Part shown: in pieces, positions 9,170 to 16,774 of the stretch | How the letters are laid out: every line of letters starts with the position of its first letter | How positions within the stretch are numbered: position 1 is the stretch's first letter | DNA from: an uncultured Pseudomonadota bacterium | Lineage (GTDB): Bacteria; Pseudomonadota; Alphaproteobacteria; RF32; CAG-239 | Length of the DNA: 50,717 nucleotides | Assembly (NCBI GenBank): GCA_949286215.1 | Contig: CASDYX010000010.1 | Location: forward strand, 1 to 50,717 | Direction of reading: 5' to 3' | Notes under the pieces: model-generated | The model's input: only the letters and a program-made list of their open reading frames with translations | Database searches by the model: none | What the model was told of the DNA's origin: nothing | Translations under genes and position numbers: made by a program

Positions 9170-9186
9170 GATTTACAAGTTAGAGT

Positions 9187-9471
9187 TTATTTGCAGCTTT
9201 TTACGGCTTCATAGATTTTTTTGAAGGCTTCGGCAACACCTTCGGCAGTATAGGTGCGGCCTTCAATCATGGTGCGGCAGAGTTCAAAAGCAATTTCTTT
9301 ATCGGAATTACCGCAATTGCAACCGCAGCTGCATCCGCAATCACAATCACATTCGCAACTGCAAGGGCAGGGGTTTTCCTCATGGCAACCGCAATCGCAA
9401 TTTTCATCGCAATGGCAGTGGTGATTGTGTTCTTCTTCGTGACAACAGCAACAATTTTCGTGTTTTGACAT
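9187..9471 (-). CDS. Very Cys/His-rich small protein, putative metal binder, downstream of trxB
   Basis: 94 residues. The first ~53 hold 19 Cys and seven His: a CCCC run, an acidic His-rich patch, then a repeated C-x-C ladder (CPCSCECDCDCGCSCGCNC). A compact helical C-terminal section follows (about residues 58-94, EIAFELCRTMIEG...AFKKIYEAVKSC) with two more Cys. C-x-C ladders are typical of metallothionein-like metal sequestration, but I know no named family with this layout. It begins 16 bases after trxB on the same strand, with an AAGGAAA-type ribosome site, and a strong terminator follows. Co-transcription with thioredoxin reductase suggests a link to thiol redox or metal stress (inference). 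Codon use is normal, so it is not low-complexity noise. Confidence 0.85.
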   Translation of the reverse strand: MSKHENCCCCHEEEHNHHCHCDENCDCGCHEENPCPCSCECDCDCGCSCGCNCGNSDKEIAFELCRTMIEGRTYTAEGVAEAFKKIYEAVKSCK

Positions 9472-9487
9472 TGTGTTTTTCCTTTCC

Positions 9488-10429
9488 TTAGTCTAAAGAT
9501 GCAAGATATTTTTCAGCTTCAAGGCAGGCTTGACAACCGGCACCGGCGGCCATGATGGCTTGTCTAAAGTGACCGGATTGTACGTCTCCGGCAGCAAAAA
9601 CACCGGCAATGTCGGTTTGGCAGCTATCAGGGTGAGTGATGATGTAGCCTTCATCATCCAGCTTTAAAGAATCCTTGAAAATTGCAGTATTGGGTTTGTG
9701 ACCAATGGCTATAAATAATCCTTCAACGGCTATATCTTTGGTTTCGCCGGATTTTGTGTTTTTGAGTCTTACACCTGTAACACCTAATGGTGTCTCTTGG
9801 CCTAAAACTTCATCAACCACACTATTCCATTCTACTTTAATTTTGGGATTTTTGAATAATCTTTCTTGTAAAACTTTATCGGCACGCAATTCATCGCGGC
9901 GGTGAATGAGGGTGACGCTTTTGGCAAAGTTGGTCAGATAAATAGCTTCATCAACGGCTGTATTACCTCCACCAACAACGGCAACATCACGGTTGCGATA
10001 GAAAAAGCCATCGCAAGTTGCACAGCCAGATACCCCGAATCCTCTGAATTTTTCTTCTGATGGTAGGCCTAACCAACGTGCTGATGCACCCGTGGCAATA
10101 ATGACTGTATCTGCAGTGAAGGTGTTGCTATTCTCAGATTTGCAGACAAACGGACGAGTTTGGAAATTGACTTCCTTGATTTGGTCTTCAATCATTTGAA
10201 CCCCTAAGTTTAGGGCTTGTTGGCGCATATCTTCCATCAATTGCGGACCGGATATGGGATTGGGAAAACCTGGGAAATTTTCAATTTCGGTGGTGATGGT
10301 TAACTGTCCGCCAAGCTGTGAGCCGGAGACAATTATCGGATCTAAGCCTGAACGGACGGCATAAATGCCTGCGGTGTAGCCTGCCGGACCTGAGCCGATA
10401 ATTAACATTTTGGTTTTGTAATCTGACAT
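9488..10429 (-). CDS. trxB: Thioredoxin reductase
   Basis: 313 residues, the normal low-molecular-weight TrxB length. It uses NADPH and FAD to reduce thioredoxin in the cytoplasm. FAD-binding GSGPAGYTAG is at residues 12-21, the redox pair CATC at residues 136-139, the NADPH-binding VVGGGNTAVDEA motif follows, and the final FAD motif is GVFAAGDVQSGHFRQA. The ATG is preceded on the minus strand by AGGATAAAAAC. The Cys/His-rich gene follows closely; greA lies upstream, separated by a terminator. Confidence 0.97.
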   Translation of the reverse strand: MSDYKTKMLIIGSGPAGYTAGIYAVRSGLDPIIVSGSQLGGQLTITTEIENFPGFPNPISGPQLMEDMRQQALNLGVQMIEDQIKEVNFQTRPFVCKSENSNTFTADTVIIATGASARWLGLPSEEKFRGFGVSGCATCDGFFYRNRDVAVVGGGNTAVDEAIYLTNFAKSVTLIHRRDELRADKVLQERLFKNPKIKVEWNSVVDEVLGQETPLGVTGVRLKNTKSGETKDIAVEGLFIAIGHKPNTAIFKDSLKLDDEGYIITHPDSCQTDIAGVFAAGDVQSGHFRQAIMAAGAGCQACLEAEKYLASLD

Positions 10430-10515
10430 GTTTTTATCCTAGTTTGTTATGTTTCTCATAAAATAGGATTTATGAAAGCTTTTGGCAAGAGGTGATGTTA
10501 AGTTTTTGCAAAACA

Positions 10516-10544
10516 AAAGCCGACTTGTGATAAAAGTCGGCTTT
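10516..10544 (-). terminator. Terminator after greA
   Basis: Stem AAAGCCGACTT/AAGTCGGCTTT with a 7-base loop; on the minus strand a T-rich tail follows. Confidence 0.85.
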
Positions 10545-10564
10545 GAGGGTTTTGAATTGTTGGA

Positions 10565-11038
10565 TTATTGATAAATAACTTCAACAATTTCAAAAGATTT
10601 GCGTCCGCCAGGGGCAGCAAATTCAGCGGTATCTCCTGCTTCTTTACCAATTAAGGCTTTTGCTAAAGGAGAAGACAAAGAAATGCGGTTCTTTTCAATG
10701 TCAGCTTCATAATCGCCGACAATTTGGTATTGTTTTTCTTCATCGGTGTCTTCATCAACCACAACTACCGTGGCGCCAAAGCGAATAACGTCGCTTTTGG
10801 TTTGTGCCGGATCAATAACTTGAGCACGGCTGATAACGGCTTCCAACTCTTGAATGCGTCCTTCAATAAAACTTTGTTTTTCTTTGGCGGCGGAATATTC
10901 GGCATTTTCAGACAAGTCGCCATGAGAACGGGCTTCGGCAATGGCCGCAATAATGTTCGGGCGTTCAACCCCTTTGAGGTTCTTTAATTCTGCTTCCAAG
11001 GCAATGTAACCATTCTTGGTTAATGGGAATTTATCCAT
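10565..11038 (-). CDS. greA: Transcription elongation factor GreA
   Basis: 157 residues, normal for GreA. The N-terminal antiparallel coiled coil starts with PLTKNGYIALEAELKNL and carries the ARSHGDLSENAEY segment near residues 36-48, whose acidic tip residues stimulate RNA polymerase to cleave backtracked RNA. The C-terminal FKBP-like domain contains ISLSSPLAKALIGKEAGD. A strong GGAGGG site precedes the ATG. The 240-base region upstream to the next gene holds only weak promoter-like and palindromic elements. Confidence 0.97.
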   Translation of the reverse strand: MDKFPLTKNGYIALEAELKNLKGVERPNIIAAIAEARSHGDLSENAEYSAAKEKQSFIEGRIQELEAVISRAQVIDPAQTKSDVIRFGATVVVVDEDTDEEKQYQIVGDYEADIEKNRISLSSPLAKALIGKEAGDTAEFAAPGGRKSFEIVEVIYQ

Positions 11039-11280
11039 TTTAACCCTCCAAAAAATTATGATTTAGTTAGAAAAATGAGACTGCGAAGGGAGAATTCCGT
11101 TCACAGCCTTAATGTATTTGCATATATGCTATATATACCACAATTTTTATAGACTGCAAGTGATTTTATTTTTTTGTATTTCTTGGGGATTAAACGCTCA
11201 AAAAAGAATATCTATCTATACAATATTTAATTTTTTTGCTAGCGTGGAGAAGTCTTCAATTTGCAAAAAGGAGAACAAAA

Positions 11281-11742
11281 GTGAAAAAAATTTATTTAGC
11301 TTCATTAGTATTAGGTTCTATGATGTTAGCCGGAAATGCCGGCGCTGTTGATTCTACAGGTTGCGGTTTGGGTTCTATGGCTTGGCGCGGACAAAAAGGT
11401 ATGGCTCCACAAATCTTAGCTGTTACTACCAATGGCTCTTTCAGTAACCAAACTTTTGGTATTACTTTTGGTACTTCCGGATGTGATCCGAATGGTCGTA
11501 TTTCAGGCGGAACTCAAAAAATGGTTTTGGCCTTTATTGAAAACAATATGGAGCAATATGCTCTTGACGCTGCTCGCGGTGAAGGCGAAACTATCACCAC
11601 CTTGGCCGGTATTATGAATATGGATAGTGAAAAATTAGGACAGATTTCAAAACAAAATTTTGCTTTTATTTTCCCGTCTGAAAATGCCGAAGCAGTTGAT
11701 GTGACCTTGGCTTTGTTTGAAGCCGTTAAGCAACAAGCTTAA
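11281..11742 (+). CDS. DUF3015 family exported protein
   Basis: 153 residues from the GTG at 11281, chosen because AAGGAG lies just upstream and a classic signal peptide then begins at once (MKK, hydrophobic core, cleavage after the NAGA Ala near residue 21). The mature part begins with GCGLGSMAWRGQKG, then QILAVTTNGSFSNQTFGITFGTSGC, the family's conserved block with two Cys that may pair. DUF3015 proteins are periplasmic and of unknown function, and commonly sit beside DUF4105 genes, as here. A strong terminator separates it from that neighbour, so the following gene needs read-through or its own promoter. Confidence 0.9.
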   Translation: MKKIYLASLVLGSMMLAGNAGAVDSTGCGLGSMAWRGQKGMAPQILAVTTNGSFSNQTFGITFGTSGCDPNGRISGGTQKMVLAFIENNMEQYALDAARGEGETITTLAGIMNMDSEKLGQISKQNFAFIFPSENAEAVDVTLALFEAVKQQA

Positions 11743-11757
11743 GTATGACTTATTTTT

Positions 11758-11797
11758 CAGTGCCGTTTGAAATTTTTCCAAGCGGCACTGTTTTTTT
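11758..11797 (+). terminator. Terminator after the DUF3015 gene
   Basis: Stem CAGTGCCG/CGGCACTG extended inside by TTG/CAA, followed by seven T. It ends 11 bases before the next start codon. Confidence 0.9.
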
Positions 11798-11808
11798 CTG
11801 GTTAGAAT

Positions 11809-13626
11809 ATGAAGAGATTTGCGGCTTTTTTGATTGCAGTTTTGTTTTCCTCTAATGTGTGGGCTACAACACCCCAAGAGGCAGTGCAAACACCTCAATG
11901 GTTGGCTTTGGGGCATTATCGTCCGCAACTCTTTGGGGGAGTGGAAAGCACAATTGATTCTCCGGAATTTTTTTTGAGTGAAAAAGGAAAAGTTAATCCT
12001 TTGGCTGAACTTAACGCAACTATCGCTTTGTTTGAGCAAAATTCTGATAAAGAGAAAATGTGTTTATTTCCGGCTCGCTATTTGTTTTTGAAAAAGCATG
12101 GCTTGGTTGATAAAGCTTTTCCCAAATGTGAAGAATATGAGCAATTTTATGAAGATGTGTCTCCGTCAGGTGTCACATTATTATTTACCAATGCCTATAT
12201 GAATAATCCGTCATCTTTATTTGGGCATACTTTAATTAGAATCGATACTTCGCGCAAAGGAACGCAACTTTTGGCTCATGGTATGAATTACGGTGCTTTT
12301 ACGGGAGATGAAGCCGGTGTTTTGTTTGCCGTGTATGGCTTGACAGGGGGATATTATGGAGGTTTTACGGTAAAACCTTATTATGATATCATAAATACTT
12401 ATAATAACATTGAAAACCGCGATATTTGGGAGCTTAATCTTGATTTGACCCCAGAAGAGCTCCAATTTTTTATGGCACATACTTGGGAGTTGGGGCACAC
12501 CCAAACCCAGTATTTCTTTTTTACCGAAAACTGCTCTTATATGCTGATGGAGCTCTTAGATGCGGTGCGTCCTTCGCTCAAATTAGCTGATGATTTTCCG
12601 GTGCAGGCCATTCCTTTGGATACACTCAAAGCGGTTAATTCAAGAGAAGGTTTGGTTAAAGGAGTTAATTATCGACCTTCTCGCCAAAACAAAATAAAAT
12701 ATATGTATGCGCAAATGTCTGACGAACAAAAAGAGGCTTTTGAAAAAATTATTACATCTGATGTTTATGAACTTGATGGTTTATCGGAAGTAGGCAAAGC
12801 AGGGGTGTTTGAGGCGGCTTATCAATATGTGCAATATCAATATGTGGCCAAAGATATTGAGTTGAAAGAATATCGAAAAAAAAGTTTTAGGCTTCTTAAA
12901 GAACGTGCAGGAAGTGAGGCAAAAAGTTCATTTAAACCTTTAACTCAAGGGCAAAGCCCTTTGATGGCTCATGATTCAATGCGTTTGGAAACCGGTGTCG
13001 GTATCCGAAATGGTGAGGGGTTTCAGCAAATTGCTTATCGTCCGGCTTATACATCGCTGACGGATAATAGTTTTGGTTTGTTATCGGGGGCGGAAATTAA
13101 TTTCTTGAATGTCGCTTTCAGACATTATGACAGCCAAGACAAATATGTTTTGCAAAATTTTGATATTGTCGGAATTCGCTCCTTGGCTCCGGTTGATGTG
13201 ATGTTTTTCCCGTTTTCTTATAATATTCAATTTGGAATTAACCGCGTGATGAATCCGGACACGGAGGAAGAAGGTTATAGTGCCGATTTGGTTGTAGGGG
13301 GCGGTGTGACTTATGCAGTGAGCGATAATGTCAAAGTTTTCGGATTTATGAATAATCATGTTTCTTATGGTGGGTTTTTGCCTCATAACCAATGGGTAGG
13401 TCTTGGTGCTAACGGCGGTATTTATGGTGATTTCGGAGATTGGCGGATTTTAGCTGATGCTGAAAAAATTTGGGCGACTTCGCAATTTGGCGATAAGGTT
13501 AAATACAAAGCTGAATTGTCTTATAGTTTGTCCGTTAATTCGTCTTTAGCACTCAATTATGTTTTTGAAGATAATCACGGGCATGATGTGGATGAAAGCA
13601 TGCTTTCTTGGCGTTGGCACTTCTAA
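11809..13626 (+). CDS. DUF4105 (Lnb N-terminal-like) periplasmic protein with C-terminal beta-barrel region
   Basis: 605 residues with a signal peptide (cleavage near residue 19). Residues ~115-260 carry the DUF4105 core: NPSSLFGHTLIRI with His140 and TENCSYMLMELL with Cys242, plausible catalytic residues of a papain-like fold. As I recall, this domain is named after the N-terminal part of Lnb, a Bacteroides lipoprotein N-acyltransferase; whether this protein acts so is unknown. From about residue 380 the chain turns into alternating polar/aromatic strands and ends WRWHF, as outer-membrane beta-barrels do. I infer a periplasmic domain tethered to an outer-membrane barrel. It sits next to DUF3015, as in other Proteobacteria. 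Confidence 0.85.
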   Translation: MKRFAAFLIAVLFSSNVWATTPQEAVQTPQWLALGHYRPQLFGGVESTIDSPEFFLSEKGKVNPLAELNATIALFEQNSDKEKMCLFPARYLFLKKHGLVDKAFPKCEEYEQFYEDVSPSGVTLLFTNAYMNNPSSLFGHTLIRIDTSRKGTQLLAHGMNYGAFTGDEAGVLFAVYGLTGGYYGGFTVKPYYDIINTYNNIENRDIWELNLDLTPEELQFFMAHTWELGHTQTQYFFFTENCSYMLMELLDAVRPSLKLADDFPVQAIPLDTLKAVNSREGLVKGVNYRPSRQNKIKYMYAQMSDEQKEAFEKIITSDVYELDGLSEVGKAGVFEAAYQYVQYQYVAKDIELKEYRKKSFRLLKERAGSEAKSSFKPLTQGQSPLMAHDSMRLETGVGIRNGEGFQQIAYRPAYTSLTDNSFGLLSGAEINFLNVAFRHYDSQDKYVLQNFDIVGIRSLAPVDVMFFPFSYNIQFGINRVMNPDTEEEGYSADLVVGGGVTYAVSDNVKVFGFMNNHVSYGGFLPHNQWVGLGANGGIYGDFGDWRILADAEKIWATSQFGDKVKYKAELSYSLSVNSSLALNYVFEDNHGHDVDESMLSWRWHF

Positions 13627-13630
13627 AAAA

Positions 13631-14095
13631 TCAGTAATTAGGGCTTGGGTCCGGAAAAAGCTTAATCCTTTTAGGCTTTGCGGGTGATGCGGTTGTCGGT
13701 GCGATTTCTTCTTGAGTTGGTTCTTTGATAGCTTGAGCTTCGGCAAAAGGATTTTGCGGTTTTATTTCGGGATAGTTATATTGTTCAGCTTGTTGGGCAT
13801 TTTCTTCGGCTGCTTTGATAATCGGTTGTAAGGATTGAATGAAATCTTGAGAGCTTTTGGCAATTTCCGGAATTGATTCATTGATGGCTTGGGTCATGCG
13901 ATTCATGGTTTGGACCATAAATTTGCTCATGGCGGTTAGTGCTTGCTGCATTTCTTCGATTTCTTTTTGGCGTTGGCGCTGATATTCTTCTTGAGAGTAG
14001 GCGATTGTGTCCGTTTCAGACGCAGGTGTTTCTTGAGCCTGCAGAGAGGTGGAAAATAGGCTGATGCTCAGTAGCAGCAAAATCACTTTGGGCAT
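13631..14095 (-). CDS. Exported protein of unknown function with a helical middle
   Basis: 154 residues with a clear signal peptide (cleavage near residue 21, LQA-Q). Then come a Gln/Glu/Arg-rich, probably coiled segment (residues ~34-60), an amphipathic region with several Met, and a Pro-rich, basic C-terminus ending PSPNY. No family recognised. It converges on the DUF4105 gene with four bases between the stops and no terminator in the gap. A GGAGATATC site precedes the ATG. Probably periplasmic. Confidence 0.75.
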   Translation of the reverse strand: MPKVILLLLSISLFSTSLQAQETPASETDTIAYSQEEYQRQRQKEIEEMQQALTAMSKFMVQTMNRMTQAINESIPEIAKSSQDFIQSLQPIIKAAEENAQQAEQYNYPEIKPQNPFAEAQAIKEPTQEEIAPTTASPAKPKRIKLFPDPSPNY

Positions 14096-14229
14096 TTGAT
14101 ATCTCCTTTATTGCGTGGTTTTACTTTAGTGTATTTCATAAAAAATGACAAGAGGGCTCGATTAGGTACTTGCATTTTTTAGATGATGTGTTTATCCTTG
14201 CCTCAAATGCAACATATTAGGAGAAGAAA

Positions 14230-14682
14230 ATGTTAAGAGAAGATTTGCAAAAAACTCTCAAAGAATCCATGCTCAACAAAGATACTACTACTGTTAGTGC
14301 GGTTCGTTTGATTATTGCCGGTATGAAGGAAAAAGACGTTGAAGCCAGAGGTAAAGGTCAAGCTCAGGCCAGCGATGCCGAATTGCTCTCTATGATGCAA
14401 GGTATGATTAAACAACGCAATGACTCTATCAAAATGTATGTTGAAGGAAATCGTCAGGATTTAGCTGATAAAGAATTAAGCGAAATCAAAGTGATTGAAA
14501 AGTTTTTGCCTAAACAAATGAGTGATGCCGAAATTGAGACTGTTTTGAAATCTATTATTTCAGCAACAGGTGCCGCTTCTATGCGCGATATGGGCAAAGT
14601 TATGGGTGAGTTGAAGGCTAAATATGCCGGTCAATTGGATATGGCTAAAGCCTCTTCCATGATTAAGTCTTTGCTAGGCTAA
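14230..14682 (+). CDS. yqeY: GatB/YqeY domain protein
   Basis: 150 residues, the normal length. It shows the domain's start (REDLQKTLKESMLNKDTTTVSAVRLI), the MIKQRNDSI motif and the C-terminal MGKVMGELKAKYAGQLDMAKAS segment, which resembles the tail domain of GatB that contacts tRNA. Its stand-alone function is uncertain. The position directly before dnaG and rpoD is conserved in alphaproteobacteria. A TTAGGAGAA ribosome site precedes the ATG. Confidence 0.95.
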   Translation: MLREDLQKTLKESMLNKDTTTVSAVRLIIAGMKEKDVEARGKGQAQASDAELLSMMQGMIKQRNDSIKMYVEGNRQDLADKELSEIKVIEKFLPKQMSDAEIETVLKSIISATGAASMRDMGKVMGELKAKYAGQLDMAKASSMIKSLLG

Positions 14683-14699
14683 AAGTCTTGCTTGAAATT

Positions 14700-14738
14700 C
14701 AAAAGCACGTTATCTCTTCTTTGAGAGAGGTGCTTTTG
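14700..14738 (+). terminator. Probable terminator between yqeY and dnaG
   Basis: Outer stem CAAAAGCAC/GTGCTTTTG and inner stem CTCT/AGAG, followed by a T-rich but interrupted tail. It may attenuate rather than stop transcription into dnaG. Confidence 0.6.
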
Positions 14739-14767
14739 AGTTTATTTTATGGCGTTTTCGGTGTGAA

Positions 14768-16597
14768 ATGGCGGGTATTGATTTACAGAAATTTTGTGAT
14801 GAACTGAGAGCAAAAGTCTCAATCGTAGATGTTGTCGGTTCAAAGGTAAAATTGGTTCGCAAAGGACGCGAATATCAAGCTTGTTGTCCATTTCATAACG
14901 AAAAAACGCCTTCTTTTACCGTTAACGAAGCCAAAGGTTTTTATCATTGTTTCGGCTGTGGTGCTCACGGTGATATTATTAAATTTGAAATGGAAGCCAA
15001 TAATCTTCCGTTTATGGATGCTATTCGCAAATTAGCCGATAAAGCCGGTTTGCAAGTGCCGCAAATTTCTAAAGAAAGCCATGAAGAAGCCGTTAAGCGC
15101 AATTCGCTTTATGATATTATGGAGATGGCTTGCCGCTTTTTTGAAAAATCCTTGCGTTTGCCTGAAGGCCAAAGAGCTATGGATTATTTTCATCATCGCG
15201 GGTTTGAAGAAGATATTATTACCAAATTTCGTTTAGGATATGCCCCAAACAATAATGGTTTGAAGGCCTTGCTTGCCTCTAAAGGTGTTTCGGAACATGA
15301 TATGGCAGAATTGGGGTTAATTGCTATTCCTGAAGATAAAAGTCGCCGCTCGCATGATTTCTTTCGTGACAGAGTTATGATTCCGATTATGGATAAAGCC
15401 GGTCGAGTTATTGCTTTTGGTGGCAGAATTATGGGAGATGGGCAACCCAAATACCTTAACTCTCCGGAAACGCCTTTGTTTAATAAACGTCGGGTGTTGT
15501 ATAATCTGAATAATGCCCGCGATAGGGCTTTTGCCGCCCGCAATATTATTGTTTGCGAAGGCTATATGGACGTGATTGCTTTGGATAAATACGGCTTTGG
15601 CTATGCGGTGGCTCCGCTTGGTACGGCCCTGACCGAAGACCAAATCGGTGAGGCTTGGAAAGTTTGCCCGGAGCCGACGCTTTGTTTTGATGGTGACGGG
15701 GCAGGTATCAGAGCCGCTATTCGTTCCATTGACCGTGGTTTGCCAATCTTAAAAGCCGGATATTCGCTCAAATATGTCTTTTTGCCCGATAAAATGGATC
15801 CTGATGAGTTCTTAAAAGCTCACGGGCATGACGCATTTGCCGAATATTTGAAAAATACAACGCCGTTGGTCAAACTTTTGTGGCGCAAAAATGTAGAGGG
15901 ACGTGTGTTTGATACGCCTGAACAAAAAGCCTTGATTGAAAAAAACGTTATGGAAGAAGTGGCTAAAATTCAGGATGAAAAAGTGCGCGGCTACTATAGC
16001 CAAGAAATGCAAAACTACATCTATAACGAACTCGGACGTGGGTTTTGGAAAAATCAAAATTCTTCCCAAAGAGCCAAAAGCTTTACTCGCACCGAAGAGA
16101 GAAAGCCACAAACATCTCACGTAGAGCGTCCAAAAGTCAGTTTGGATGAGTTGGTGGTTAAATTTGTGTTGGCGGCTATGGTTTTTTATCCCGAATTGAT
16201 TGCCGAATATGAAGAAAGAATGGGAATGTTTGAAATTCCTAATGATAAATTACGCAAGTTTTTTGATACTTTGCTCGAAATTTCTCACGATAATGAAGAT
16301 ACTGAACTCAAAAGCGAAGATGTTTGTAAGGCTTTGCAAGATAAAGGGCAGGGAAAAGAGTTGGCGGCTTTGTGGGAGTTAGAGATGTTTCGCCAGCAAA
16401 ATCCTTATATTAATAAAATCAGAGAAGAAATTGATACTAAAATTATTGAGGTGCAACTCAAACAGCTCGATAATGAGATAAAAGAGTGTTTGAGAATAAT
16501 GCAAGTTTCCGAGTCGCTCCCAGAAGATGTTTATTTGCAATATGAATCCTTGAAAAAAGAAAAAGAAACGCTACTTAATACACAAAATGTTATTTAA
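14768..16597 (+). CDS. dnaG: DNA primase
   Basis: 609 residues, a normal primase length. It makes RNA primers at the replication fork. The N-terminal CHC2 zinc finger is complete (Cys40, His43, Cys61, Cys64). The catalytic core has the YLNSPETPLFNKRRVLY signature, and the TOPRIM fold has VCEGYMDVIAL with its Glu and the metal-binding CFDGDGAGIRAA. The C-terminal ~150 residues form the helicase-interacting region, less conserved and Glu/Lys-rich. The ATG follows a GTGTGAA sequence, a weak site that fits coupling to yqeY. rpoD follows. Confidence 0.97.
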   Translation: MAGIDLQKFCDELRAKVSIVDVVGSKVKLVRKGREYQACCPFHNEKTPSFTVNEAKGFYHCFGCGAHGDIIKFEMEANNLPFMDAIRKLADKAGLQVPQISKESHEEAVKRNSLYDIMEMACRFFEKSLRLPEGQRAMDYFHHRGFEEDIITKFRLGYAPNNNGLKALLASKGVSEHDMAELGLIAIPEDKSRRSHDFFRDRVMIPIMDKAGRVIAFGGRIMGDGQPKYLNSPETPLFNKRRVLYNLNNARDRAFAARNIIVCEGYMDVIALDKYGFGYAVAPLGTALTEDQIGEAWKVCPEPTLCFDGDGAGIRAAIRSIDRGLPILKAGYSLKYVFLPDKMDPDEFLKAHGHDAFAEYLKNTTPLVKLLWRKNVEGRVFDTPEQKALIEKNVMEEVAKIQDEKVRGYYSQEMQNYIYNELGRGFWKNQNSSQRAKSFTRTEERKPQTSHVERPKVSLDELVVKFVLAAMVFYPELIAEYEERMGMFEIPNDKLRKFFDTLLEISHDNEDTELKSEDVCKALQDKGQGKELAALWELEMFRQQNPYINKIREEIDTKIIEVQLKQLDNEIKECLRIMQVSESLPEDVYLQYESLKKEKETLLNTQNVI

Positions 16598-16634
16598 TAA
16601 AACTCCCGTCAGGCAACGTTTTGCGGGAAAGGGG

Positions 16635-16679
16635 CGATTTGTCTTGAGCGTTTTGTCAAAGGCAAGTGTTGACAAATCG
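16635..16679. repeat. Inverted repeat upstream of rpoD
   Basis: CGATTTGTC (16635-16643) and GACAAATCG (16671-16679) form a perfect 9-bp inverted repeat with a 27-base spacer. Its right arm overlaps a TTGACA box at 16669-16674, so it could be an operator or an RNA hairpin (inference). Confidence 0.55.
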
Positions 16680-16697
16680 TACATAAATTATTAAAAG
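16669..16697 (+). promoter_or_regulatory. Putative rpoD promoter
   Basis: A perfect TTGACA (16669-16674) is followed after 17 bases by TAAAAG (16692-16697), a 4-of-6 match to the -10 box, leaving a leader of about 75 bases before the rpoD ATG. Confidence 0.45.
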
Positions 16698-16774
16698 TTT
16701 GCTAGCTGCAGTAGTAGGATTCATTTGTGAATCCGTTAAATTTTAAACTTTAAACCGGTTTTGTGGGAATTGAC

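Noticed and set aside
9187..9471. A low-complexity artefact rather than a gene
   Set aside because: Rejected because the frame has a ribosome site, a non-repetitive helical C-terminus, trxB linkage and a terminator.
11071..11106. An imperfect hairpin in the greA leader followed on the minus strand by a T-run, reminiscent of a leader attenuator
   Set aside because: Only three 3-bp blocks separated by mismatches, with the T-run five bases away; too weak to call.
11112..11351. A 79-residue frame before the DUF3015 gene
   Set aside because: It overlaps the DUF3015 signal peptide in another frame, has no ribosome site and looks like translated AT-rich intergenic sequence.
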